Positions 38,601 to 47,824 of a stretch of DNA of 64,000 nucleotides are shown here, piece by piece. The notes beneath the pieces were generated by a model. The model searched no databases. It worked only from the letters and a program-made list of their open reading frames with translations, and was not told where the DNA came from. The translations under genes and the position numbers were made by a program. Origin of the DNA: Strigops habroptila. Its lineage: Eukaryota > Chordata > Aves > Psittaciformes > Psittacidae. The DNA is taken from assembly GCF_004027225.2 (NCBI RefSeq), contig NC_044302.2, positions 35,541,449 through 35,605,448 on the forward strand, read 5' to 3'. The first letter of the stretch is position 1, and each line of letters begins with the position of its first letter.

Positions 38601-41600
38601 GAGCGAGGAACATATTTGATGATGAGTGCTACATTAATCACATACTTATTTTAGATACTTAAATTAGGGAGACAGGATTTCATCCCAAAATTTAGAATGT
38701 TTTAATCCTATAAACTGATTCTGGCTGAATGCTTTAATTCATTTTCTATCCTCAGCAAATGTAAAGTTCCTGTTGACATGCTCAGGAGCTTTTAATGGTT
38801 TGCATTTCTTTGCTATGTTAGGCTTTTCCACCACATTCATGGTTTCAACCATGTAATATTTTGCAAAAAGGAAGAGAAAGTAGAGGTGTTTGGTCAAGAC
38901 CACATAGGAAGTCTAGAGAAAACCTAATGACAGACTGCATATCTTTTGGTGTTTGTTGTGCTTCAGTATTGAGATCTTCTTCATTTTTATGCGCCACTTC
39001 AGTCATACCTATGAACAGGTTGTGAATATTGTGTGTATTTAAATGCAAAGATTTTACAGATTTTTAACTTAGAACTAAAATTGCTTTGTATGTGTTTTAA
39101 AACACTGTACAAGATTTTAAAAGTAATCCTCTTCTATAAATTGCTTTTACATCATTTCAGCCAAAGCAGATAAATCTTGTTTATCCAATTCTGCATTTTA
39201 GCTATAATTGTTTTCAATTTAAATTTAATATTTCATAGGGTTAATAAAGATTGTTTCTGTAGCTTTTCAGCTATTTGTTATGCTAGCACCCATATATATA
39301 GCTGTTATGCATGTGTTTTTAAAAAATTGCAGAAGAAATAGTCACGTTTTGATTTTTTAAAGTAAATGTGAAATATGTATGTTCATAAAAGATATCTGTT
39401 CTTGGCAGATGTGGATGTGGCAGGAGTTGAAGAAACATGTGATGAAATGATAGAATATGTCTCACCTGATCAACTGGAATTGCAGCTAGTGACCCTTTCC
39501 TCATTACCAGAATCAAGGTGGAAAAATCTCCTTAGTCTTGATGTTATCAAGGTAATGATATTAGGCATGCCAGTGCTGACCTAGTGTAGTATTTAGATTG
39601 TATTTTTTAGGAAGGAGGTAAATTAAGGGCTATTTCTCCTGTAATGTAAAACAGACACTTTGTCTTAGCCATTCTCTTGGATGCTCAAGAAAACTTGAGA
39701 AGGCAGAACTGTTTCATAACTTCTGCCATTACTGTTTTCTGCAACATGCAAAATAGCTGTCTGAAGGCAGATATTTCCATGTCAATAGAAGTGCCTTTAC
39801 AGCTGTTCTAGGTTATGCCTCCAACTAACTGTCGGGCATTCCCATAACCAGAAAAAGAGGGAATACACAAAAAATAGTAGTATACAGCCAGATATATTTG
39901 CCCGTGTTCTAAGAGCTGCATTTACCTAATCACAAAATTTGAATCCGCTTTTCAGGAATTTTTTAAGATTTTGCAGTAGAAGACTGTATGGTGCTTTTCA
40001 CGATTTCTGGGATTTGGGAGAGAGGCTTTTTTTTTTTTTTTTTTTTTTTTTTTATTTCTGAATAGTAGCTTCTTATTTAGTGGTAAAATATTTTACCTAC
40101 ATATTTACTTTTCAGTTAGTCCTTACATTTTTCATAGTATTTTAAAAATAAAACTCTTCACAAAAAAATTTCTGCATGTTCTTAATATGATGATGATTTT
40201 AATTCAAATATCTACTTAACAGAAAAAAAATAAACCAAGAGAGCCACCAAAAGTTCCCAAGTCAGCTCCTTTCTTCATCCCAACAGTTCCTGGTCTTATA
40301 CCCCATTACGTTACTCCAAGGGAAGAAAATGATACACAGGTAAAAACAAGAATCAATATAACAGTACTTATCTAGGGTATTTTAAAAGAAAACCTTAATG
40401 CGTTTTAGTGCTAAGTGAGATCTTGCTAAAGACTTTAAAGTACTGATTTTAACACATATACGTAATGCTTTCTTAAAGTGTTTTGTTCTGTCAGAGGAAA
40501 ATAATCTAATTGAGATGTAAAAATATGTTTGCATATTCACGTACACTCTTGTACTTTCATGTTCTAGTCAAAGGTAGTAAACCTTGGAGTACTGGCACAG
40601 AAATCTGATTTCTACATTCATCTGGAAGAAGCCCTGAGAACTAATGAATGTAAGTTAACAAGACATTTCACTAAAAATGTAGATGCTAATAATACTTTGA
40701 TACACATTTGCTTTCTGATGCCAGAATTGTAACGTGTGAGGAAAAAATATGCATAGTATAGTAGCAAAGACAAAGAGCATGACCTGTTATGTATAAAGCT
40801 AATACAGAGGTAGCCAATCTATATCGAAGATCCACTGGTACTGTAGCTTGCCTGCAGCATGGAGCCCAGTTCTGGCTGAAACCCATATAGAGAAAGAAGG
40901 GAATGTTTCTAAGATAGTTAGACTTTTTTTGAGATTGTGATGATCTTGCTTGGAAAAGGTGCTATGTATTATTTGTAGGGTAAGAAAGGAAGGGAGTGAT
41001 CTGATGAGAGAGAGTAATGGAGACATGAAAAACATAATTTGCCTAGCAAGTTCTGTTTCCGTGGGTGACTTCAGTACACATTCTGCAAACTTAGAGCTTT
41101 AACTGATTGCTTTATAATTCAAATCTTTAGAAATATAAAAATAAGCTCTTGGATTTCTTTTAACATTCAATTCATTTTGAAACTGTCATGTAAATTGCGT
41201 GTGGAATTTACTTGCTGTTTTCCCTGTTTCAACTGGTGCTGCTATAGAATCTCTGAAATTTAGTTTTTTTGGAAATGATTGCTAATATAGCTGGCTTGGA
41301 AATGTAAATGGGCAGTCACCGGCAGTGTCGTGGTTTAAGCCCAGCCGGTAGCTCAGAACCACACAGCTGCTCGCTCACTCACTCGCTCTCTTTTTGCCCC
41401 CGACTCCCAGAGGGATGGGGAGGAGAATCAGAAGAATGTAAATGCCATGGGTTGAGATACAGAACAGTCCAGTAACTAAAGTATAATACCAAACCACTAC
41501 TACTACCAGTAATAATAATGGCCACGCTAAGAACACATAGCAGATCAGTTTAATGATCAGTGATTCTATTGCATTACAAGTCATTACCATAAATACAGCA

Positions 41601-44600
41601 AAACGAGAACCTTAGCCCAGGCCCCAAAGCTGATAAACGCTGAAGTACTGGCTGCAAGTAAGGTATGATGTACTGAAACTCTGAGACCAAGTGCAACAAC
41701 TCCAAGAGCGAATAAATCAACATTGTGATGAGTGACTGTTAATCTGAAACAATGGATGCTTGTCACAAGTACGATTAGACACTCTGCTCAGATCTGTTGT
41801 TATCTCAACCCTTCGAGCCCCACGTTGGGTGCGACGAAGAACTGTCATGGTTTAAACCCAGCCAGTAACTCAGAAACATGCAGCTGCTCGCTCACTCACT
41901 CCTTCTTTTCTTTCTTCTCCCCAACTCCCTGACGGATGGGGAGGAGAGTAGGAAAAATGTAACTCCCGTGGGTTGAGATAAGAACAGTCCAGTAACTAAG
42001 GTATAATACAAAACTACTACTGCTACCACGAATAATAATAATGATAAGGGAAATAACAGGGGGAAAGAATATAAAACTAAAAGAGGAAAAGGAAAAAAAA
42101 AACCAATAAACACTAGTGATGCGCAATACAATTGTTCATCACCTGCTGGCCGATACCCAGCCCAACCTGAGCAGCGATCTGGGCCTTCCGGGTGACTCCC
42201 CACAATTCATATACTGGGCATGACGTGCTGTAGTAAGGAATACCCCTTTGGCTAGTTTGGGTCAGGTGTCCTGTCTCTGCTCCCTCTCGTCTTCTTGTGC
42301 CCCTCCTCAGTGGCAGAGCATGAGAGACTGGAAAGTCCTTGATCAAGGTAAGTGCTATCTAGCAACAACTAAAACATCTGTGTGTTATCAGCAGCGTTCT
42401 CAGACTAAAGCCAAAACACAGCACTGCACCAGCTACTAAGAAGGAGGAAAATAACTGTTACAGCTGAACCCAGGACAGGTAGCTTGTCCACAAGGCAGTT
42501 CTGCTGGGAATTTTTAGGCCCTTTAAACTCTTCTGAGATAACCAGCTTACTCAACTGTACTTAAAGCATTTTATGTGCAGAACGTCATTATCACAAATAA
42601 GGTATGGTGTTACGCTGTGGTTTTAGTACTTCAATTGGTAGTATTCTTTTAAGCTGCTTCAGAGCTGCACAGAGAAAAGTGAAACATCAGGTGGATAATT
42701 AAAAACCTAACCAAGCACCTGAAGGCTGGCTGTTCCAGGGAGCAAATGCGTTACATGATGCATTGCAGTAGTGGTGGAGTGAGCCTGCCTCAGGCCACCT
42801 CTCTCCTGTAAGGAGAGTGTGCTCCAAGGTCCATGCTGTAATCCAAATCCAGGAAGCCTGTTGATCCTGGCTGAAGAAGCTGCTGGTGTGTAACATGGCT
42901 CTGTGCTTGCTAGTTTACAAGCATCTCTTCTAATGGTGACTAGGCTGTACAAGTAAGCAGTGATATACTAGAAGTTATCCAGGTTTACCACTGGGATGGA
43001 GACAGGTCAAGACTGTGGAACACAGATTGAGCTGGGCACCTTTTCCGTATCGTATGTGTACCAACTTCATAGTATGTTCCATGCTTAGTTTTTTAATGTC
43101 ACAGTACAACAGTGAATTAATACTACTATTAATATCACAATTACATTTAAAAATAGGTAATGATTTTCATAGGAATCAGACAGAGATAGAAACAGATTTA
43201 TGCCACCTGAGGAATATTAGCCAATGCCTAATATCATTAGTAACCATGATATGAGTTTAAAAAGTTGCTCTTGCTAGCAATTTCTTAGCAAAAGAAATAT
43301 TAATTAGAAGACATTTAAAAAAATGTTTTTACCAACAGCTGTGTTTACAAGCGTTTATATTTTTATCTCTGCATTTTTAAAGAAAATGGATGGAATTCTC
43401 AAAAGATAAGGTAGGATTGTAGAAATCCTGAGGAAGAACATTTTGGAGAGGAAAGAGTTTCTAAATTGCGCGTATTTCTACCAGGCAAAAGATTGACCTC
43501 ACCCCACCACAGACGGTAGTACCCTGTCTGTTTTAGGATATATTAGGATATATTTTAGGATATATTAACAACCTGAAGTCCCATCTCTTTTTGCCAAGCG
43601 AGGTAAAACGACAAGTTATGTGGTTAATGAGAAATTTTTTACAGCTTAGAAGATGGAAATGGGGGAGGAGGGGAAGTTACATAAATACAAAGTGTTACTT
43701 ATATTTTTCAAGGTAAACTTACAAATAAATTGAAACTGTCTTATTAGAGATGTGCTTCTCTGTAGTATGTGATGGGACAGTAAATTGAAGGTTGGATGGC
43801 ATTTTGTGGAAAACAAAAAAAGGCAAGAGTAGAAACTTGATGCATACAGTCACTGCTTAAGAATTTTGGAATAAATCTGTCCTGATGAAGGATTTGTAAG
43901 ATACTTTTTTGCAGATGTTACTAGTAATGTATTCCTCAATGTTTTAACACAGATACAGCTCCACTTAACTTACTGAAAAGCTTGGGACCATCTAATATTG
44001 AGATAGAACTAAGGGGTTTGGCCCCTGAAGGTGGTGGCTCAGTGGAGGTGATGCTAAGCTTTTTAAGAATGATTGGGATGATACTGAAGAAGAAGTACAA
44101 CTTTGAACTTGCTCAGGCATACCTTGCACTATTTTTAAAGGTAACAATTTTCTTATAAAATTTTATTAGTCCTGTTTAAGATGATGGTTGTCCAGTAAAG
44201 AATGTAAATTATCTGCTTGAAAGAATTATATGATTTTTGTTGGGGGTAGTTTTAAAATTGCTAAATGAATGTATTGGATAATTTGGCCACTTACCTGATC
44301 ACAGTCCAGAAAAACTTGAAAAAAACCCCATATATTGTGAAATGGACCAGATGGGTTTTGTTCTAGTATTTGTTACTTAGAATTGGTTTTATTGTTTGTA
44401 ACATACCGAACTTCTTAATAGCTGTTAATTGATAAGTGAATATAGGCTATGCCTTAAGTGAGAAAAGAATTCAATGCATAACATATGGGAAAGTAAAATA
44501 GGCATTTTGTTGGACTTGACACTAGGTGCCGCAAGCCTGACTTACTTTCCATGTCAGTGAGCTGTCTTTCTTCTGTTACCACTGAACTACCACAGAACTA

Positions 44601-46682
44601 GTGAAATTATTTCCAGGTGTGTGTAAGTTAGAAAGTTACTGTAATAAAATACAGTACCAGTTACTCTTACAGGGAAAGTGGTTCTGCAAAAGATTGAAAC
44701 CTTTCTGATGTACAAATGCTTACCTTGTCAAGATACCCCGATTTAGGAAACTGGGGGAAAGCAATTAATTACAGTTTACTAGGAAAACATTGTTATAAAT
44801 ATTCATGTACCTGTAATACTGTATATTCAACTGAGTATTTCTTAATAGCAATATTAAGCAAGGATTGGCTTTAAAGAGAATGTAATGCTGGACAAATACG
44901 ACTTGCTATTTTCCTTTTTTTGGGGTTAAATAGAACATGTGGGGCAGCTTCCACAAGAACAAGTACTGCAACTGAATAGGAGTAGGTCTGTAGAGTGGAA
45001 CATTTCAGGTTGAGGTCTTGATATTCATTCACAGTGGCTTTTTATCATGTCTATTTATTATTAGTTTGTTTTTTGTTAGTCTTGTCCCATGGACTGGCTA
45101 TAATTAATAGTTGCAATATTAGATGCTAGAATTCATCTTTTTGTTAAGTTTCATACAAAATCAATTTATCTCTTGCAGCATAGATTAGTGGACAGCTAGG
45201 TAATTTGCCTCAGAAATGTACTCAGGATCTGAAGTACAGTCAAATAATATAAACTCGTGCTTTGACATGTGAACACCAATGTCTTTTGCTGCGGGTTCCA
45301 AGTGAAACAGCTCTGAGCTTAGCAAGACTCCTAGATTTAAATTGTAGGCAGGAAAATAACTATTCCATCCATTAAGTGTTAATAACAACTGCCATCCAGT
45401 GGTTGCTTCCACCATGGTAAGTACATAGCGCTTGCCTTGGCGGGTCGGTGGGAGTGTGATATAGTCAATCTGCCAGGCTTCCCCATACTTGTACTTCAGC
45501 CATCGTCCTCCATACCAGAGAGGCTTTAACCACTTGGCTTGCTTAATTGCAGCACGTTTCATATTCATGAATAACCTGGGCAATAGTGTCCATTGTTAAG
45601 TCCACCCCTCGATCACGAGCCCATCTGTATGTTGCATCTCTGCCTTGATGGCCTGAGGTGTCATGGGCCCACTGGGCTAAAAATGATTCACCCTTATGTT
45701 GCCAATCTAAGTCCATCTGAGCCACTTCAATGTTAGCAGCTTTATCCACTTGCTGGTTGTTCTGGTGTTCCTCAGTGGCCCGACTCTTGGGTACATGAGC
45801 ATCTACGTGGCGTACCTTCACCACCAGGTTCTGCACCCGGGCAGCCATATCTTGCCACAGTGCAGCAGCCCAGATGGGTTTACTTCTGCGTTGCCAGTTG
45901 CTCTGCTTCCATTGCTGCAACCACCCCCACAGGGCATTTTTTGACAGAACTGAGAGGTTTCTTTTCTTTATGTTTCACCAAGGTTACTGTTTATTACATA
46001 GAAAGACGTCATTTCCCTGGATCAGTATAGAGCATGCTGGCATCATTCTTCTTGCTTTACGCAACCCGTAATAATTAAATATTAAATACCATTTAATAAA
46101 AATAATTAAAATAATTAAATTTATATAGTTAATAGATAAAATGATACAACATAAAATAAACAGATCAACCTCAGGGCTTCTGTTTAGACTTTTTAGCCTA
46201 AAGAGGAATTTATGATGCAGGTTGGAAGTAGAAGTATGTGGTTGATTGGGATAGCAGCAGCAGCAGCAGCAGATCTAGTAAAGCAGTAACTTATTTAAGA
46301 CATTTTGCTGCATTATCCCATCTAATACATAGAGTATTGGGAGTAAAATAGCTTGTAAAAGACTAGCAAAAGGCAGGCAGCATTAAATGGAGGGAATTAA
46401 CTGAAGGCAAAGAGTCCTTCCCTTGCTTGGGACATTCCTGAAAGCAAAGTACTGGAACTGAGTGAGGAAATTGATTTTCTAAATTTTTTATTACCTGTAT
46501 ATGTTTCACTGATAGCTTGTTTTCATTTTCAGTTGCATCTTAGGGTTCTCTCATCAGAGCCAAACCTATTGGAAGAAGTATCCAGATTGTCAATGCAGCT
46601 TGAGGAAACTTGGATTCATTTGCAGACTCTCTTCAATCAGAGTCTGTGTGTGTTAACGTATATGAAAAGTGCTTTATTGTAA
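14524..46682 (+). CDS. WDR36: WDR36: WD repeat protein 36 (Utp21), 23 exons, 895 aa
   Basis: Nucleolar WD40 protein of the UtpB part of the U3 snoRNP/SSU processome, needed for 18S rRNA maturation; human variants have been discussed in open-angle glaucoma. Exons: 14524-14685, 15682-15709, 18187-18287, 18776-18893, 19784-19916, 21578-21632, 22479-22611, 23445-23620, 24200-24320, 26517-26582, 27575-27658, 29208-29362, 30015-30129, 31329-31494, 31784-31892, 32671-32750, 36599-36706, 37844-37941, 39409-39551, 40223-40339, 40568-40649, 43953-44140, 46533-46682. Every intron is GT-AG and the joined frame has no stop until TAA, giving 895 codons, the length I recall for the human protein. Residues 1 to about 640 form two WD40 propellers; about 660-895 is the Utp21 C-terminal domain. 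The coding region looks intact and strongly conserved. Confidence 0.98.
15682..15709 (+). CDS. WDR36: WDR36 exon 2 (micro-exon, 28 nt)
   Basis: The acceptor is TTTCATTGCAG. It encodes VKKLGIVAV plus one base; the donor is A|GTAAGT, phase 1. It is too short to show as an open frame and was found from the phase and from VQKLSLVAVS-like homology. Confidence 0.93.
16080..17070 (+). mobile_element. Old CR1 LINE in WDR36 intron 2
   Basis: Plus-strand, divergent copy. The distal reverse-transcriptase segment starts near 16,080; then come the long 3' part of ORF2 and the 3' UTR, ending near GTTGAACTAGATGATTTCC and GATGATTCAG. Frames are shattered. Confidence 0.75.
18187..18287 (+). CDS. WDR36: WDR36 exon 3 (to residue 97)
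   Basis: The acceptor is GATTAACAG. It encodes ALPQDITCLAADRMLIFAS and ends FARNKE at GAG|GTTTTT, phase 0. First blade of the N-terminal propeller. Confidence 0.95.
18776..18893 (+). CDS. WDR36: WDR36 exon 4 (residues 98-136)
   Basis: A WD unit with GHKARIHLLQPFGDHVISVD and VLIVWD. The donor is GAAG|GTGAGA, phase 1. Confidence 0.97.
19784..19916 (+). CDS. WDR36: WDR36 exon 5 (to residue 180)
   Basis: The acceptor is CTTTTTTGCAG. It encodes the highly conserved LHPSTYLNKILLGSEQGSLQ followed by LWN. The donor AA|GTAAGA splits Asn 181 (phase 2). Confidence 0.98.
21578..21632 (+). CDS. WDR36: WDR36 exon 6 (55 nt)
   Basis: The acceptor is GTTTTCCAG. It encodes KLLYSFPGWHFAVTTLEQ. The donor is CAA|GTTAGT, phase 0. 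Confidence 0.95.
22479..22611 (+). CDS. WDR36: WDR36 exon 7 (residues 200-243)
   Basis: It encodes APAVDVVAVGLVSGHIIIHN and MKFQQDWGPITAISFRT, a near-invariant segment of the family. The donor is ACAG|GTAAGT, phase 1. Confidence 0.98.
23445..23620 (+). CDS. WDR36: WDR36 exon 8 (to residue 302)
   Basis: A WD unit with GHPVMAAGSPIGHIALWDLE, DAHSTAIAGMSFV and TNGADNAIQ. The donor is CAG|GTAAGT, phase 0. Confidence 0.98.
24200..24320 (+). CDS. WDR36: WDR36 exon 9 (residues 303-342)
   Basis: VWIFDGPGGTGRVL then RMGHSAPPTKIRYHGQNGEQ. The acceptor is GGGAGGCAG and the donor GCAG|GTATGA, phase 1. Confidence 0.97.
24506..24573. repeat. Perfect 34-bp tandem duplication
   Basis: Two identical 34-bp units (24,506-24,539 and 24,540-24,573), beginning AGCTGGTAGGTTGAAGAG, lie in WDR36 intron 9. 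Absence of any mismatch implies a recent event. Confidence 0.95.
26517..26582 (+). CDS. WDR36: WDR36 exon 10 (residues 343-364)
   Basis: QDGTLQSFSTVHEKFNKSLG is almost unchanged across vertebrates. The acceptor is TCTTGACAG and the donor CGCG|GTAAGT, phase 1. Confidence 0.97.
27575..27658 (+). CDS. WDR36: WDR36 exon 11 (residues 365-392)
   Basis: A lysine-rich INKKKSKKKGLKL linker, then LPPITVFAS. The linker joins the two propellers and could act as a nucleolar/nuclear localisation signal (inference). Donor phase 1. Confidence 0.95.
28686..28707 (+). repeat. Poly-G tract in WDR36 intron 11
   Basis: Two G runs separated by a single A. This is intronic and on the coding strand; it is able in principle to form a G-quadruplex. 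Confidence 0.85.
29208..29362 (+). CDS. WDR36: WDR36 exon 12 (residues 393-444)
   Basis: SDWDGIVACHQGYITCTTWN then YQKTSMGAHKLKPEE. The acceptor is TATGTTGCAG and the donor ACA|GTAAGT, phase 0. Confidence 0.97.
30015..30129 (+). CDS. WDR36: WDR36 exon 13 (residues 445-482)
   Basis: AVDITSCGNFAVIGLSTGQV then DVYNMQSGIHRG, a blade of the second propeller. The donor is AGAG|GTAAGA, phase 1. Confidence 0.98.
31329..31494 (+). CDS. WDR36: WDR36 exon 14 (residues 483-537)
   Basis: HEGAIRGVAVDGLNQLTVTA and LIKFWKFK. The acceptor is CTTGATTGCAG and the donor ACAG|GTAAGA, phase 2. Confidence 0.97.
31784..31892 (+). CDS. WDR36: WDR36 exon 15 (residues 538-574)
   Basis: GILGIAFEDFSISVLDIETR then KIVRTFSGHHGRINDM, a canonical GH-to-DM WD unit. 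The donor is ATG|GTAATT, phase 0. Confidence 0.98.
32671..32750 (+). CDS. WDR36: WDR36 exon 16 (residues 575-600)
   Basis: TFSPDGRWLITSSMDCSIKT then WDLPSG, a textbook WD repeat end. The donor is TG|GTGAGT, phase 2. Confidence 0.98.
33091..33590 (-). mobile_element. CR1 LINE 3' fragment in WDR36 intron 16
   Basis: It opens with AGAATCATAGAATGGTTTCAG (reverse-complemented CR1 tail) and follows the CR1 3' UTR/ORF2 end to about 33,590. 5'-truncated. Confidence 0.85.
35935..36070 (+). repeat. G/T-only tract in WDR36 intron 16
   Basis: About 130 bases almost free of A and C, with repeated TTTTGG/GGTTTG groups, followed by a T run and CCCCCT. It is strand-asymmetric with G on the transcribed gene's coding strand. 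The open frames on both strands here (35,930-36,211) are artefacts of this composition. Confidence 0.9.
36599..36706 (+). CDS. WDR36: WDR36 exon 17 (to residue 636)
   Basis: LIDCFLVDSAAVSLTMSPTG then FLASTHVDDLGIYLW, the last WD blade. The donor is TG|GTGAGT, phase 2. The preceding 3.8-kb intron 16 is the largest in the gene. Confidence 0.97.
37844..37941 (+). CDS. WDR36: WDR36 exon 18 (residues 637-669)
   Basis: SLYSLVSLRPLPADYVPSMV marks the exit from the propeller into the Utp21 domain. The acceptor is ACTTTTCAG and the donor GAAG|GTAATC, phase 1. Confidence 0.97.
39409..39551 (+). CDS. WDR36: WDR36 exon 19 (residues 670-717)
   Basis: An acidic DVDVAGVEETCDEMIEY stretch, then LPESRWKNLLSLDVIK, a Utp21 signature. 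The donor is AAG|GTAATG, phase 0. Confidence 0.97.
40028..40053 (+). repeat. Poly-T tract in WDR36 intron 19
   Basis: A run of about 26 consecutive T, roughly 170 bases before exon 20. It could be an old poly(A) tail of a minus-strand insert or simple slippage; no insert was recognised next to it. Confidence 0.85.
40223..40339 (+). CDS. WDR36: WDR36 exon 20 (residues 718-756)
   Basis: A basic KKNKPREPPKVPKSAPFFIP segment, then TVPGLIPHY. The exon starts with eight A residues directly after the acceptor. Donor CAG|GTAAAA, phase 0. Confidence 0.96.
40568..40649 (+). CDS. WDR36: WDR36 exon 21 (residues 757-783)
   Basis: SKVVNLGVLAQKSDF, invariant in the family, then the helix YIHLEEALRTNE. The donor is T|GTAAGT, phase 1. 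Confidence 0.97.
41815..41840 (-). other. Retroviral primer-binding site, tRNA-Lys-like
   Basis: On the minus strand, just after the LTR end, CACCCAACGTGGGGCTCGA matches the common lysine-tRNA primer-binding site of betaretrovirus-like (class II) elements apart from the first bases. A few extra bases separate it from the LTR. This fixes element orientation. Confidence 0.75.
41843..42477 (-). repeat. 5' LTR of the deleted provirus, 635 bp
   Basis: Same family as the solo LTR at 60,841-61,405. Read on the minus strand it starts TGTCCTGGGTTCAGCTGTA and ends near CTGGGTTTAAACCATGACA. The TATA-box position (plus strand about 42,210-42,216) has decayed to an ATATGAAT-like sequence. It includes an (AAT)n patch in the R/U5 area. 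Confidence 0.88.
43953..44140 (+). CDS. WDR36: WDR36 exon 22 (residues 784-846)
   Basis: LNLLKSLGPSNIEIELRGL and FELAQAYLALFLK, the helical core of the Utp21 domain. The acceptor is GTTTTAACACAG and the donor AAG|GTAACA, phase 0. Confidence 0.97.
45185..45930 (-). pseudogene. Retroviral pol fragment (RNase H end and integrase), broken
   Basis: In WDR36 intron 22, antisense. Frame 45,920-45,543 holds the end of an RNase H domain (HVDAHVPKS and a D-K-A-A block) and the integrase zinc-binding part with two histidines and two cysteines (last C-C near 45,546). A different frame, 45,583-45,185, continues with the integrase core start around WQIDYI and then departs into unrelated sequence after about 45,390. 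A frame change and a truncation make it non-functional. No LTR is attached. The HVDAH-type RNase H hints at an avian class II/III element, but the family is not certain. Confidence 0.85.
46253..46272 (+). repeat. (AGC)n microsatellite in WDR36 intron 22
   Basis: Six to seven uninterrupted AGC/CAG units about 260 bases before the last WDR36 exon. Confidence 0.9.
46533..46682 (+). CDS. WDR36: WDR36 exon 23 (residues 847-895 and stop)
   Basis: The acceptor is TTTCATTTTCAG. LEETWIHLQTLFNQSL and the C-terminus YMKSALL precede TAA. Conserved to the last residues. Confidence 0.97.
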   Translation: MHLRVLSSEPNLLEEVSRLSMQLEETWIHLQTLFNQSLCVLTYMKSALL

Positions 46683-47824
46683 AATGCTTAAGGGTTTTGT
46701 CTACATAAAATTCTCCTTGGAATAATAGTACAATTTATTACAAAAAATACTGGATTTCAGGAATTATACTGTGACTTCTGATGCTGCATTTTATACATCT
46801 GTGTATGGCAGAATATTTTAGAATATGCATAACTGAGTATTTTTTTCACTCAGAGAAAAAATTAATGTGTGCAGCTTAAATATTCATGTTGTATTAGTGT
46901 GTGCTGTCAATGAACAAAGAGCTGGACTGCTATAGGTAATGTAGGTAGTTACTGTCTACTTCCATGACCAAAATGTAAATCAGAATGGAGAAACAGCTTG
47001 CAAAAAAAAAAAAAGTAGGAATGTAATTTCTGTGCAGGAGACCAAAACCTGTATTGTGCTTAGTAAACAATTACTGTCGAGACAAAAATAAAACAAAAAG
47101 TCTGGGTTATTAACATTTTATTAACATCAGTTTAAAGCAAATGAACATAAAAAATGCATTTCTGTGCAACCAGAGTGCTTTCCCTATAACGTAAAAACTG
47201 GTTTTCTTCTTGCTTTGGCAAGCTGTGTTCACTGTTTTGCCTCAGACACCTGTTTCTGAAAGCAAGGATTTTTAGCTGTAGTACAAATCATGCAACTTGA
47301 AAAAACACCAAATTCTAAACTAAACAGAAAAAAAAAACCCACCCATTTTTTTATAACCAGGTTTCTTGCTCTAATTTTGGAGGCTCAATTTCTTAGGAAA
47401 ATTAGGATCCTTTTCTTAAGGTGATCAGAGTAAAAGCTTTGAGCTGGGGTGGATTTTTAAATCAGATGTTATTTTTATGAATTGATATTTAGGTTTTAAA
47501 TAATAAGGTTTGGGCAGAGTTTGGGAACTCATGAATGTGACTATCTTAAACTTTGCTGTCTGAGAGTACTGCCTCGCAGCACAAGAATCTCCTGGGCAAG
47601 GCATTTGCTGTATTTTACATGCTCCAGATACAGACTAACAGAGTAATCAGTACAAATGTATGCAATTTTGATGAGAAAAGCTGAAAGATGGGTTCATTGC
47701 ATATGGCAGACTGAAACAATAATGTGGTTTTGTTGTTCTACATATGTGATTGTTATTTTAATGTCATCACATTATGTAACTCTTTAGTCATGTATCCTGG
47801 AACAAATTATCTACAGACATAGCA
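46683..47824 (+). other. WDR36 3' UTR and following spacer
   Basis: AT-rich 3' UTR to about 47,110, then intergenic sequence without repeat, RNA gene or conserved frame that I can support. Confidence 0.6.
47087..47092 (+). terminator. WDR36: Likely WDR36 poly(A) signal AATAAA
   Basis: An AATAAA 405 bases after the stop codon, giving a short 3' UTR. No other strong candidate was noted between the stop and the CR1 element at 47,825. Confidence 0.6.

Larger units (their letters stand above)
41326..42477 (-). mobile_element. Deleted endogenous retrovirus in WDR36 intron 21
   Basis: Minus-strand provirus reduced to 5' LTR (42,477 to 41,843), primer-binding site and leader (about 41,842 to 41,530), and the terminal part of the 3' LTR (down to 41,326). 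The whole coding interior is gone. Both outer ends have the same LTR terminus (TGTCCTGG...CACGACA-type), and the flanks GGCAG and GGTAG form a 5-bp target duplication with one mismatch. Between the leader and the 3' LTR remnant no gag, pol or env is recognised. It lies antisense to WDR36. Confidence 0.85.

Noticed and set aside
41375..42346. Minus-strand ORFs with hydrophobic valine/tyrosine stretches
   Set aside because: They are translations of LTR and leader sequence, repeated in the solo LTR at 60,910-61,295, not genes.
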